Shown: positions 16,937 through 24,264 of the stretch, piece by piece | Numbering within the stretch: the stretch's first letter is position 1 | How the letters are laid out: each line of letters begins with the position of its first letter | Source: Candidatus Eiseniibacteriota bacterium | GTDB lineage: Bacteria > Eisenbacteria > RBG-16-71-46 > CAIMUX01 | Length of the DNA stretch: 35,449 nucleotides | Direction of reading: 5' to 3' | Assembly: GCA_903844735.1 (NCBI GenBank) | Contig: CAIMUX010000084.1 | Span: 1 to 35,449, forward strand | Made by a program: the position numbers and the translations under genes | Notes under the pieces: generated by a model | What the model saw: only the letters and a program-made list of their open reading frames with translations | Told to the model about the DNA's origin: nothing | The model's database searches: none

Positions 16937-16990
16937 CCTGTCTACCTGTCTGTCTGTCGACCTGTCTGTCTGTCTACCTGTCTACCTGTC
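16937..16990. repeat. CTGT/CTAC tetranucleotide microsatellite
   Basis: About 54 bp made almost entirely of the tetranucleotides CTGT and CTAC, with a single CGAC. It lies in the spacer just downstream of the minus-strand flavin oxidoreductase gene. Such simple repeats are slippage-prone and are uncommon in GC-rich bacterial intergenic DNA. It encodes nothing obvious. Confidence 0.8.
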
Positions 16991-17039
16991 CACATGAGCA
17001 GCAGATTCCGCCGGTCACACGGTCGTGCCGAGGCCGTAG

Positions 17040-18104
17040 CTACCCCACCGCCCAAGCATATTGCAGAGGCCATGGAACCGCATGTCCCAGTTCGCCCGCC
17101 GCCCGGACCGGCCAGTATGGATCGCGCAGGAACTCGCGCCCCAGGAGTACCAAGTCCGCGCGGCCGTCGTGGACGATCTCCGCCGCCATGACCGGCTCTG
17201 TAATCAATCCCACGGCAGCGGTCGGGACCTCCGCCTCGCGGCGGATCCGCTCCGCAAACGGCACCTGATAGCCGGGGCCCACCGGGACCTGCTGTTGCGG
17301 CACCAAGCCGCCCGACGAGCAGTCGACGAGATCGACCCCCAGCCGACGCATCGCGCGGCAGAAGGTCACCGACTGCTCCACGTCCCACCCGTCACGCATC
17401 CAGTCGGTGGCGGAAATCCGCACCAGCAAAGGCAATTCGTCGGGCCACGCGGCTCGCACCCGACGCACCACATCCAGCGGGAAGCGCATGCGATTCTCCA
17501 GCGACCCGCCCCACGCATCATCCCGTCGGTTGGAAAGCGGCGACAGGAATTGGTGGAGTAGATACCCATGGGCCGCGTGAATCTCGATGGCCTGAAAGCC
17601 GGCCGCATGCGCACGGAGGGCGGCAGCGGCAAACCCGGCCGCCAGCTCGTCCAGCTCCACTTCGTCCAGAACACGGGGTACGCGGTAGCCGTCGGCGAAC
17701 GGTAGTGCCGAAGGTCCCACCGGCTCCCAGCTTCCTTCGTCGGCTGAGAGCGGTCCGCGTCCCGCGAACGGCGGCCGCGTGCCTGCCTTGCGCCCGGCGT
17801 GGGCGAGTTGGATCGCGGGGACTGCTCCCTGGGTCACGAGGAATCGAGTGATCGGCGCCCAGGCGGCAATGAAGGAGTCGTCCCAGAGGCCGCAGTCCGC
17901 CGGGCTGATGCGCCCGCGCGGCTCCACCGCCGTCGCCTCCGCGATGACCAGGCCCGCCCCGCCCGCAGCGCGCGAGCCGAGGTGCACGCGATGCCAGTCG
18001 TCGGGCCGGCCGTCGGAGGCGGAGTACATGCACATCGGGCTCAGGCCGATGCGGTTGCGCAGCGTTACGCCGCGAAGCAGGAGGGGATCGAAGATGTGCG
18101 ACAT
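17040..18104 (-). CDS. namA: NADH:flavin oxidoreductase, old yellow enzyme class III (YqjM/NamA-like)
   Basis: An FMN-dependent ene-reductase of 354 residues that reduces activated C=C bonds of enals, enones or nitro compounds with NAD(P)H, probably in detoxification. It shows the YqjM-type N-terminal strand SPMCMYSA with Cys25 (flavin redox tuning) and Tyr27, the RAAGGAGLVIAEATAVEPRG block, QLAHAGRKA, the catalytic histidine pair in IHAAHGYLLHQFLSPLSNRR, and NRMRFPLDVVR. The C-terminal FMN-phosphate loop (AVGLI...DLVLLGREFLRDPYW) is also present. The ATG at 18104 starts the conserved MSHIFDPLLLRGVTLRNRI; the frame is open further upstream without similarity. It is the last gene of the minus-strand run, separated from dprA by a 316-bp spacer with repeats, so it probably has its own promoter. 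Confidence 0.95.
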   Translation of the reverse strand: MSHIFDPLLLRGVTLRNRIGLSPMCMYSASDGRPDDWHRVHLGSRAAGGAGLVIAEATAVEPRGRISPADCGLWDDSFIAAWAPITRFLVTQGAVPAIQLAHAGRKAGTRPPFAGRGPLSADEGSWEPVGPSALPFADGYRVPRVLDEVELDELAAGFAAAALRAHAAGFQAIEIHAAHGYLLHQFLSPLSNRRDDAWGGSLENRMRFPLDVVRRVRAAWPDELPLLVRISATDWMRDGWDVEQSVTFCRAMRRLGVDLVDCSSGGLVPQQQVPVGPGYQVPFAERIRREAEVPTAAVGLITEPVMAAEIVHDGRADLVLLGREFLRDPYWPVRAAGELGHAVPWPLQYAWAVG

Positions 18105-18150
18105 GGCTCGGAGTCTACCCCGCGGACCGGACGGAAACCAGCGTGCCCTC

Positions 18151-18420
18151 GGCGCCTGAGATTCGGAGTACGAATCCGGCTTCGGGCTTCGGGCCTCGTA
18201 CCCGAGACGTTGCCGAACAAGGCCGGAAGACACGGCTCACGATGGTCTGATGGGCGCGCCTGGGCAAACAACGGCTCCCGACGCCCCGCATCTGTCAACC
18301 CTGGCCCCACCAACGCCTGCACGTCAGTGCCCAAGGTGGGAGCCGGATGCGTAGTCCCGCTCGTCTGGTTCTGTGGAGCGGGCTATGGGTGACCATGGTT
18401 CCGAATCTCAGCTCGGCGCC
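18151..18420. repeat. Spacer bounded by inverted GGCGCC/TGAGATTCGG repeats
   Basis: The spacer between dprA and the flavin oxidoreductase gene starts with GGCGCC-TGAGATTCGGA (18151-18167). It ends with the inverted form TCCGAATCTCA-GCTC-GGCGCC (18400-18420), which differs by a 4-nt insertion. Next to the left copy are a local palindrome (GATTCG-GAGTA-CGAATC) and a TTCGGGCTTCGGG run, both resembling the copy at 7961-7996. This could be a 270-bp non-autonomous mobile element or a pair of dispersed repeats. No gene is seen inside. Confidence 0.5.
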
Positions 18421-19737
18421 TCAACCCCTCGCAGCGCCGCGTGGACGCCCGGAGCCGGTCCCCGACAGGGCGTAGCGACCTCCAGGCCGGCGCTCGACCC
18501 GGCCCAACAATTCCAGCCGGGCCAGCACGGCCTGGACCCGGCCGGGCTCGGAGGCACCGAGGTCGCGGATCATCCGGTCGAGGTCACGCACCCCGTTACG
18601 AAGCATCGCCAGCACCCGAGCATCGGTGATCTCACCGGGGTTCCCAGGGTTCCCAGAGTGGCCGGAAGCACCGGGAGCAGGAGCTCCCTGGCCGATCAGA
18701 CCATCCACCCGACCTCCCGCACACCCGCGTGCCCCGGCGACTTCCCCTTCCCTTGCTTCCGCCCTCGCGCTCACCCTCGGCATCGCCTCCAGCGCTGCAA
18801 GGACACTCGCTGCCCCTAGCACCGGGGCCGCCCCGTCGCGGAGCAGACGGTTGGGCAGCACGCTCCCCGGAAGACAGATGTCCCGAGGGACCGCCATCAG
18901 CTCGCGTCCCTGGTCGAGCGCGAAGTCGGCGGTGGAGCGCGCCCCGCTTCGCTCACTCCCCTCGACGATGATCACCACGTCGCAAAGAGCGGCGAGGATC
19001 CGATTACGCCGCGGGAAGTGGAGCGGCCGCGGCGGTGTCCCCGGCGGGAATTCGGTCACGGTGCCGCCGCGATTGAGAATCCGCCGCATCAGGGCGCCGT
19101 GCTCCGACGGATAAGCGATGTCGGATCCGGTGCCGAGAACCGCGACGGTGCGGCCTCCTGCGTCGAGGGCGCCTACGTGCGCCTCCCCATCAATCCCACG
19201 CGCCATCCCGCTCACCACCGTCACGCCCGCGAGGGCAAGGTCGCGCCCCAGCGTGTAGGAGATTTCCCTCCCGGTCGCGCTAGCCGCTCGCGAGCCGACG
19301 ATGCCGACACACCGAGAAGCGGGGGCGTCCAGCGGATCGCCCTGCAGGAAGAGGAGCGGTGGCGGGTCAACCATTTCCGAAACTCGGGCGGGCCAGCCGG
19401 CCGCCCCCTCGCGGAGCAGACGGACCCGATCACGCGCCATCGCCGCCGCAATCCGTTCCAGCGACTCGTCGTCCGGGATCCCGGCCAGGTCTGCAGCCAG
19501 GCGGTGCGCCAGCTCGGGTACCAACCGGGCCACATCTTCAGGAGTGCAGGGAAACGGCAAGGCACTGGCATGTGCCTGTTCGGCTAGCCGACGCAACAGG
19601 AGGGGCGGCATCTGCCAAAGAAAGGCGATCCGGAGATCGCGGAGATCGGGGAGATCGCAGGCGTCGCAGAGATCGCGGAGGTTGCGGGGATCGCGGAGGT
19701 CAGGCAAGGCCGGTGCGGGATGGGCCGTCTCCCGCAC
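18421..19737 (-). CDS. dprA: DNA-processing protein DprA
   Basis: DprA loads RecA onto incoming single-stranded DNA during natural transformation. The Rossmann-like core is clear: GIVGSRAAS, YTLGRDLALAGVTVVSGMAR, GIDGEAHVGAL, TVAVLGTGSDIAYPSEH, SGARSTADFALDQGRELMAVP. A Gly/Ala/Pro-rich linker leads to a C-terminal winged helix (ITDARVLAMLRNG...LARLELLGRVERRPGGRYAL). The N-terminal helical segment is present but divergent. The start is uncertain: the frame is open back to 20058 but that would overlap obgE by 300 bp. The GTG at 19737, 16 nt after the obgE stop, gives about 438 residues and was preferred; an ATG at 19611 is also possible. Near its N-terminus the gene contains a 9-bp tandem repeat encoding Leu-Arg-Asp-type units. 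Confidence 0.9.
   Translation of the reverse strand: MRETAHPAPALPDLRDPRNLRDLCDACDLPDLRDLRIAFLWQMPPLLLRRLAEQAHASALPFPCTPEDVARLVPELAHRLAADLAGIPDDESLERIAAAMARDRVRLLREGAAGWPARVSEMVDPPPLLFLQGDPLDAPASRCVGIVGSRAASATGREISYTLGRDLALAGVTVVSGMARGIDGEAHVGALDAGGRTVAVLGTGSDIAYPSEHGALMRRILNRGGTVTEFPPGTPPRPLHFPRRNRILAALCDVVIIVEGSERSGARSTADFALDQGRELMAVPRDICLPGSVLPNRLLRDGAAPVLGAASVLAALEAMPRVSARAEAREGEVAGARGCAGGRVDGLIGQGAPAPGASGHSGNPGNPGEITDARVLAMLRNGVRDLDRMIRDLGASEPGRVQAVLARLELLGRVERRPGGRYALSGTGSGRPRGAARG
19627..19703. repeat. 9-bp minisatellite inside the dprA 5' end
   Basis: About eight imperfect copies of a 9-bp unit close to GATCGCGGA (plus strand). In the dprA frame it encodes a repetitive acidic/basic stretch of Asp-Leu-Arg units (for example DLRDPRNLRDL, then CDACDLPDLRDLR). 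Because the unit is a multiple of three, copy-number change would not shift the frame. Confidence 0.8.
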
Positions 19738-19753
19738 CAGAGGCAGGAGGGCG

Positions 19754-21127
19754 TCAGTCCCGACGGTCCATCCCCGTAGATGGGCCGTTCGAAGTCGATC
19801 CGTTCGCAGGGCCTCGGTCCGAAGTCGATCCGACTGCGGAGTTGTCGTCCGAAGTCGGTTCGCCCGCGGAACCCCCTTCCGAGGGTGATCCATCCTCGGG
19901 TGCGGGCCCGCCGATCTCCACCAGACGCCGTTGCGGCCAGGGATGCGGTCCGAGGGGCAACCGTCGGTCCACGCGGTCGGTGAAGAAGCGTACCTTGCGT
20001 CCACCACGATCTCTCCCTGTTTCCAGTGCCAAGTCCGTGGCGTCAGCGATGCCGCCATCCTCGCGCTCTTCGCCCTTCACGCCCTCTTCGCCCTCTTCGT
20101 CCTCTTCGTCGGCGAGCTCCCGGGCGAGCAGGGCCGCCGCCGTGGCCGGCTCCGCCTCGCGCAGTTCACGCAGTCTGGTGCCCAGGATCTCAAGCAGTTC
20201 CGGGATCCCAGCACCGGTCGAGGCAGAGATCCGCAGCGGCTCGGTACCGAGAAGCGGCGCCAACTCGCCCCCCTGAGCCAGGTCGGCCCGGCTGTAGGCC
20301 ACGAGTCGTGGTCGCCTCCCCAGCGCCCGGCTGAACGCCGCCAGCTCGCCCAGAAGCGTGTCTAGATCCTCGGATGGATGCGGCGAGGCGGTATCGATCA
20401 GAAAGAGCAGGAGCCGCGTCCGCTCGATGTGCCGCAGGAAGCGCAATCCCAGCCCGCGGCCCTCGTGCGCCCCCTCCACCAACCCCGGCAGATCGGCCAT
20501 CACGAACGAGTCGTACTCGCCGATCGCCACGATCCCCAGGTTCGGCTGCAAAGTCGTGAACGCATAGTCGCCGATCTTCGGCGTGGCGTTGGAAAGTCGC
20601 CGCAGCAGTGTCGACTTCCCGACATTCGGCAACCCGACGAGCCCGACATCCGCCAGCAACTTCAGCGCAAGACGAAGCTCCGATTCCTCACCCAAAGTAC
20701 CGGGCGTGGCGATGCGTGGGGCGCGCCGAGTACTGCTCTTGAAATGGACGTTCCCCTTGCCGCCCCTTCCGCCCCGCGCCACCAGAACACGCTGCCCCGG
20801 CGTCACCAGGTCAGCCACCGGCCGGCCGGTCTGCCCTTCTTCGACCACGGTGCCCGCGGGTACCGCGATCACCGAGTCTCGCCCGCCCTCCCCGAACATC
20901 TGCTTTCCGGCCCCGTCCGCGCCGCTCCCGCCGGCGAAGAACCGTTCATGTCGGAATCGGAGCAGGGTGTGGATGTTTGGATCGACCACGAGCCAGACAT
21001 CGCCGCCGTCGCCGCCGTCGCCGCCATCCGGCCCCCCCTTCGGCACGAATTTCTCGCGGCGGAAGCTGACACAGCCGTGACCTCCGTTGCCCGCCCGCAC
21101 CTGGATGACAGCCTCGTCGATGAACAT
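19754..21127 (-). CDS. obgE: GTPase ObgE/CgtA
   Basis: A ribosome-associated GTPase for 50S assembly and stress control, 457 residues. The N-terminal glycine-rich Obg fold is typical (FIDEAVIQVRAGNGGHGCVSFRREKF, then GGPDGGDGGDGGD), followed by the G domain with G1 GLPNVGKST (about 165-173) and G3 DLPGLVEGA. The G4 position reads SRAD (279-282), where the family normally has NKxD. After the G domain comes an acidic stretch (ADEEDEEGEEG), a basic module, and a Ser/Gly/Asp-rich tail built from a 30-bp tandem repeat. The ATG at 21127 starts the conserved MFIDEA. It sits between the FmdB-type gene and dprA. rplU and rpmA, frequent upstream neighbours of obgE, are absent. Confidence 0.95.
   Translation of the reverse strand: MFIDEAVIQVRAGNGGHGCVSFRREKFVPKGGPDGGDGGDGGDVWLVVDPNIHTLLRFRHERFFAGGSGADGAGKQMFGEGGRDSVIAVPAGTVVEEGQTGRPVADLVTPGQRVLVARGGRGGKGNVHFKSSTRRAPRIATPGTLGEESELRLALKLLADVGLVGLPNVGKSTLLRRLSNATPKIGDYAFTTLQPNLGIVAIGEYDSFVMADLPGLVEGAHEGRGLGLRFLRHIERTRLLLFLIDTASPHPSEDLDTLLGELAAFSRALGRRPRLVAYSRADLAQGGELAPLLGTEPLRISASTGAGIPELLEILGTRLRELREAEPATAAALLARELADEEDEEGEEGVKGEEREDGGIADATDLALETGRDRGGRKVRFFTDRVDRRLPLGPHPWPQRRLVEIGGPAPEDGSPSEGGSAGEPTSDDNSAVGSTSDRGPANGSTSNGPSTGMDRRD
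19791..19890. repeat. 30-bp tandem repeat encoding the ObgE tail
   Basis: Units beginning GAAGTCGATC start at 19791, 19821 and 19851, with a degenerate fourth at 19881 (plus-strand view). The period is exactly 30 bp, giving a 10-residue repeat in the ObgE C-terminal tail. The overlapping dprA frame is also open through it. In-frame copy-number variation is therefore possible. Confidence 0.8.
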
Positions 21128-21229
21128 GGCCTCAGACCCGAACCGAGATGGTCGCTACACCACCGTCGGCGTCGCGCCACCCACCAGAGGAGAAGCCAAT
21201 GTCATGCCACCCCAGCGGTCGCTGTCCTG

Positions 21230-21703
21230 TCACTTCGCGCCCTCCGTGGACTTGCCGTCCTTCTTCGCCGCAGGCCTGCGGCCTCCATCGGAGCCCCCGT
21301 CGGAGCCACCATCGGAGCCACCATCGGAGCCTCGTCCGGAAGGCTTCGGGCCATCCCTTTGGCCACCGTCTTGGCCCCCCTTCTGGCTACCGTTCTGGCC
21401 GCCCGTTTGACGATCCTTCGGGCCCTCCTTCGGCGCCGAGGCGGAGTCAGCCGCGGGCTTCGCCCCATCCGCCGTGCCCCCTGCGGGGGACGATTCCGCC
21501 TTGGCCTTCGCCTTATACTCCGAACTGCGGTAGTCGGTAATGTAGAAGCCGCTCCCCTTGAAGAGCAACCCGGCTCCCGCACCGATCAGCCGTTCTGTTT
21601 TCTTTCCACATTTCGGGCAGCGCTTCCGTGGCGGATCGCTCATCTTCTGCACCACCTCGTACTGGTGTTTGCAGGCCGTGCAGCGATAGTCGTACGTCGG
21701 CAT
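21230..21703 (-). CDS. FmdB-type zinc-ribbon protein with repeat-rich tail
   Basis: A 157-residue protein with an N-terminal FmdB/CxxC regulatory zinc ribbon: MPTYDYRCTACKHQYEV, with Cys8, Cys11, Cys29 and Cys32 as likely zinc ligands. The remaining 110 residues are a low-complexity Lys/Gly/Ala/Ser tail that includes four Gly-Ser-Asp-Gly units encoded by a 12-bp repeat. Family members are usually 70-110 residues, so the tail is long. Such proteins are implicated as regulators in methylotrophs but are mostly uncharacterised. The ATG at 21703 has AAGGA 7 nt upstream. It lies 38 nt after the aminotransferase stop and 102 nt before obgE, so it is probably co-transcribed with both. Confidence 0.88.
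   Translation of the reverse strand: MPTYDYRCTACKHQYEVVQKMSDPPRKRCPKCGKKTERLIGAGAGLLFKGSGFYITDYRSSEYKAKAKAESSPAGGTADGAKPAADSASAPKEGPKDRQTGGQNGSQKGGQDGGQRDGPKPSGRGSDGGSDGGSDGGSDGGRRPAAKKDGKSTEGAK
21288..21335. repeat. 12-bp tandem repeat in the zinc-ribbon protein tail
   Basis: Four 12-bp units of the form TCGGAGCCACCA (at 21288, 21300, 21312 and 21324) encode the Gly-Ser-Asp-Gly repeats of the zinc-ribbon protein. Units two and three are identical, which suggests recent slippage. Confidence 0.85.
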
Positions 21704-21741
21704 CCAGGTCCTTTCTTCTCGTTCCTCGTTCCTCGTCCAAC

Positions 21742-22941
21742 TCAGCGCAAGCGCGCCAGGACCGCAATCATGGAGCTGAGCCCCTCCTCTATAACCGTCT
21801 CGGCGCAGGCGAAGGAGATCCGCAAGTGCCGGTCCGAACCGAAAGCGTCCCCCGGCACCAACACCACGCGCGCCGTGTCGAGAAGGAACTCGGCCATGCC
21901 TTGCGACCCCGACACCGCCGTCCCCGTTCCGTCGAGCGAAAGGCCATAGTAGGCAGAGAAGTCGGGAAAGACATAGAAAGCGCCCTTCGGTGGCACCACA
22001 CGCAGCTTGGACGCCTGCGCCAAGAGCTCCAGGACCCGCGTCCGCCGCCGCGCAAACGTCTCGGTCATCACGCGAACCGTTGCGTCGTCGCCGGTCAGCG
22101 CACAGAGCGTCGCTTCCTGCGAAATGCTGCACGGGTTCCCCGAAAGATGGCTCTGCATCGCCACGGCCGGATCGGCCCAGTCGCGCGGAGCCGCCAGGTA
22201 CCCGATGCGCCAGCCGGTCATGGAGAATGCCTTGGAGACGCCGTTCACCACGGCCGTCATCTCGCGCAGGTTCGGACTCACGGCGGCCGGACTGACATGC
22301 ACCGCGCCGTCGTAGAGGATCCGCTCGTAGATCTCATCGGTGATGAGATGCAGGCCGCGCTCGGCCAACACGCGACCGAGCGCCTCCAGCTCAGAGCGTT
22401 CGTAGACGCTTCCGGTGGGGTTCGACGGCGTGTTCAGGATGATGGCCACGGTGCGCGGGGTGATGGCCGCCGCTAGTTGCTCCGGAGTGATCTTGAAACC
22501 GGTCGACTCGTCGGTGGGCAGGATCACCGGCACGCCGTCGAGAAGCTGGATCATCTCAGGGTAGGAGACCCAGAACGGAGCGGGCACCAAGACCTCGTCC
22601 CCCCGGTCGATCAGCACGGCCAGCGCCATGTAGAGCGCCTGCTTGGCACCGGCAGAAACAACGATCTCGTCCGGCCCATACGTCAGCCCGTTGTCGCGCT
22701 CCAATTTGGCGCAAATCGCGCGCCTAAGTTCCACGGTCCCCTGCGGGCTGGTGTAGACGGTCTTGCCGTCCTTGATAGCCTGGATACCGGCGGCGGAGAT
22801 CGCTTCCGGCGTGGGGAAATCCGGCTGGCCCGCGCCGAAACCCCACAGCTTCACCCCTGTGGCCTTGAGCTTCCGCGCCTTGTCGTCGATTGCCAGCGTA
22901 GTCGAGAACCGTGCTGTCTTGGCCCGATTGGAACGTTTCAT
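21742..22941 (-). CDS. PLP-dependent aminotransferase, aspartate type (class I)
   Basis: A cytosolic transaminase of 399 residues in fold type I, most like the AspB/aspartate aminotransferase Ib branch (aspartate + 2-oxoglutarate to oxaloacetate + glutamate; prephenate is an alternative substrate in this branch). Visible signatures are GFGAGQPDFPTPEAI, YTSPQGTVELRRAI, VSAGAKQALYMAL, the substrate loop NTPSNPTGSVY, DEIYERILYDG, and the PLP lysine Lys237 within NGVSKAFSMTGWRIGY. The Arg of RISFACAE binds the substrate carboxylate. The ATG at 22941 overlaps the coaD stop in an ATGA arrangement, so the two are translationally coupled. The precise substrate cannot be fixed from sequence. Confidence 0.95.
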   Translation of the reverse strand: MKRSNRAKTARFSTTLAIDDKARKLKATGVKLWGFGAGQPDFPTPEAISAAGIQAIKDGKTVYTSPQGTVELRRAICAKLERDNGLTYGPDEIVVSAGAKQALYMALAVLIDRGDEVLVPAPFWVSYPEMIQLLDGVPVILPTDESTGFKITPEQLAAAITPRTVAIILNTPSNPTGSVYERSELEALGRVLAERGLHLITDEIYERILYDGAVHVSPAAVSPNLREMTAVVNGVSKAFSMTGWRIGYLAAPRDWADPAVAMQSHLSGNPCSISQEATLCALTGDDATVRVMTETFARRRTRVLELLAQASKLRVVPPKGAFYVFPDFSAYYGLSLDGTGTAVSGSQGMAEFLLDTARVVLVPGDAFGSDRHLRISFACAETVIEEGLSSMIAVLARLR

Positions 22942-23498
22942 GGTTTCCTCCTCCCCTTGCCTGCGCGCGGGCGCAACTCGGCGCCTGCGATCGTCGCTGC
23001 CGCCTCACGCATCCGCCGGAACTTGTCCTCCAGGCGGCGAGCGGTCTGTGGCGCGACCAGCCCCTGTACCGAACCGCGATTACGCGCCACTTCCTTCACC
23101 AGGGTGGCGTTTAGGTATGTGAACTTCTCGGTCGGCATCAGGTAGATCGTATCAATCTCCGGACAGAGCTTCTGGTTCATGAGCGCCATCTGGAACTCGA
23201 ACTCGAAGTCCGACACGAAGCGAAGCCCGCGCACGATGCCGGTCACCTTCCTCGCGCGGGCGAAGTCGACCAGGAGCCCTTCGAAGGCCGTCACCTCGAC
23301 GAGACCCGCCACGTCGGTGGGCAGCGCATCCCGAATCATCTCCATCCGCTCTTCGGCGGTGAACAGTGTCGCCTTGTGATGGCGATGCGCCACCGCCAGG
23401 ATCATCCGGTCAAACAGATGCAGAGATCGCACGAGGATGTCGAGATGCCCCAGAGTCACCGGGTCGAAGGTCCCCGGGAATAGCCCGATGCGCTTCAT
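22938..23498 (-). CDS. coaD: Phosphopantetheine adenylyltransferase
   Basis: Penultimate step of coenzyme A synthesis: 4'-phosphopantetheine + ATP to dephospho-CoA. The protein is 186 residues, slightly longer than the usual 160 because of a basic C-terminal extension. It shows the nucleotidyltransferase signature GLFPGTFDPVTLGHLDI, VAHRHHKATLFTAEER, GIVRGLRFVSDFEFEFQMAL, and TEKFTYLNATLVKEVA in place of the usual 'ISSTxVKE' motif. The ATG at 23498 overlaps the rsmD stop (ATGA) and has GGAGGAGG just upstream. The pair rsmD-coaD is a widespread bacterial arrangement. Confidence 0.97.
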   Translation of the reverse strand: MKRIGLFPGTFDPVTLGHLDILVRSLHLFDRMILAVAHRHHKATLFTAEERMEMIRDALPTDVAGLVEVTAFEGLLVDFARARKVTGIVRGLRFVSDFEFEFQMALMNQKLCPEIDTIYLMPTEKFTYLNATLVKEVARNRGSVQGLVAPQTARRLEDKFRRMREAAATIAGAELRPRAGKGRRKP

Positions 23499-24262
23499 TC
23501 CACCTCCTCCGCCTCTGACGGCCATGCCCCCTGTGAGGGCCGCGTTACCTCGGAGGGACGCGCCTCCGCCGAAGGTACGCCCGCGCCCCGTTCGTGAAAC
23601 CAAAGCTCGGTCTCCCCCATGGTCCGAACCCGCGTGCAGGGAAGCACGCCGCCGAGGGCCTGGGGCGTGCCGGCCGGTACCTCAAGTACGAGGACGCCGC
23701 CCTCGGTCAGAACGAAAAAGCAGGCCTCCCGCAGCCACGCAGGAAGCGCCCCCGCCACCGCGTCGCTGTAGGGTGGGTCAGCGAGCACCAACGCAAACCG
23801 CACCGATTCTTCGGCCAGGCGCGTCAGGGCGCCCCGCACCGACAGACCGAGGACCCGTGCCCGCTCCCGTGCTCCCAGCATCTCGAGGTTACCCTCGAGC
23901 ACAGCCAGAACCCGTCGTGCCGATTCCACGAAGACCCCCGACGGCGCGCCCCGGCTCATCGCCTCGATGCCCAGCGCTCCCGAACCGGCGTAAAGGTCCA
24001 ACACCGGCCCCGCACGCGCCCGATCGCCCAGGATGTCGAAGAGCACCTGACGCACATGGTCCCGCGTGGGCCGGACCCCGGACGCAGGGACGCGAATGCG
24101 GCGGCCGCGCCATTCGCCGGCGACAATCCGGATTTCTCCGCCTCCGTCCCGTCCCCCCGGCGGCGACGGCCGGGGCTGCCGCGATGGGCACGACGGGTGC
24201 GCAGATTTCGCGGCGCGGGACGGAGTGCGCTCGCGGCGACCTCCTTCTCTCCTGCCCGGCAA
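23495..24262 (-). CDS. rsmD: 16S rRNA (guanine966-N2)-methyltransferase RsmD
   Basis: Methylates G966 of 16S rRNA during 30S assembly using S-adenosylmethionine. The conserved part starts at IRIVAGEWRGRRI, continues with TRDHVRQVLFDIL, the SAM motif VLDLYAGSGALGIEAMSRGA and the catalytic DPPY motif (LVLADPPYS). The start is unusual: no ATG or GTG precedes the conserved region in frame, and the only standard candidate is a TTG at 24262, 2 nt after the aroK stop. This gives an Arg/Pro-rich N-terminal extension of about 44 residues. GGAGGCGGAGAA directly precedes the conserved ATC-CGG-ATT, so initiation at a non-standard ATC or ATT is a less orthodox option. The C-terminus carries a Pro-Ser-Glu-rich tail. 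Confidence 0.9.
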   Translation of the reverse strand: MPGRREGGRRERTPSRAAKSAHPSCPSRQPRPSPPGGRDGGGEIRIVAGEWRGRRIRVPASGVRPTRDHVRQVLFDILGDRARAGPVLDLYAGSGALGIEAMSRGAPSGVFVESARRVLAVLEGNLEMLGARERARVLGLSVRGALTRLAEESVRFALVLADPPYSDAVAGALPAWLREACFFVLTEGGVLVLEVPAGTPQALGGVLPCTRVRTMGETELWFHERGAGVPSAEARPSEVTRPSQGAWPSEAEEVE

Positions 24263-24264
24263 CG

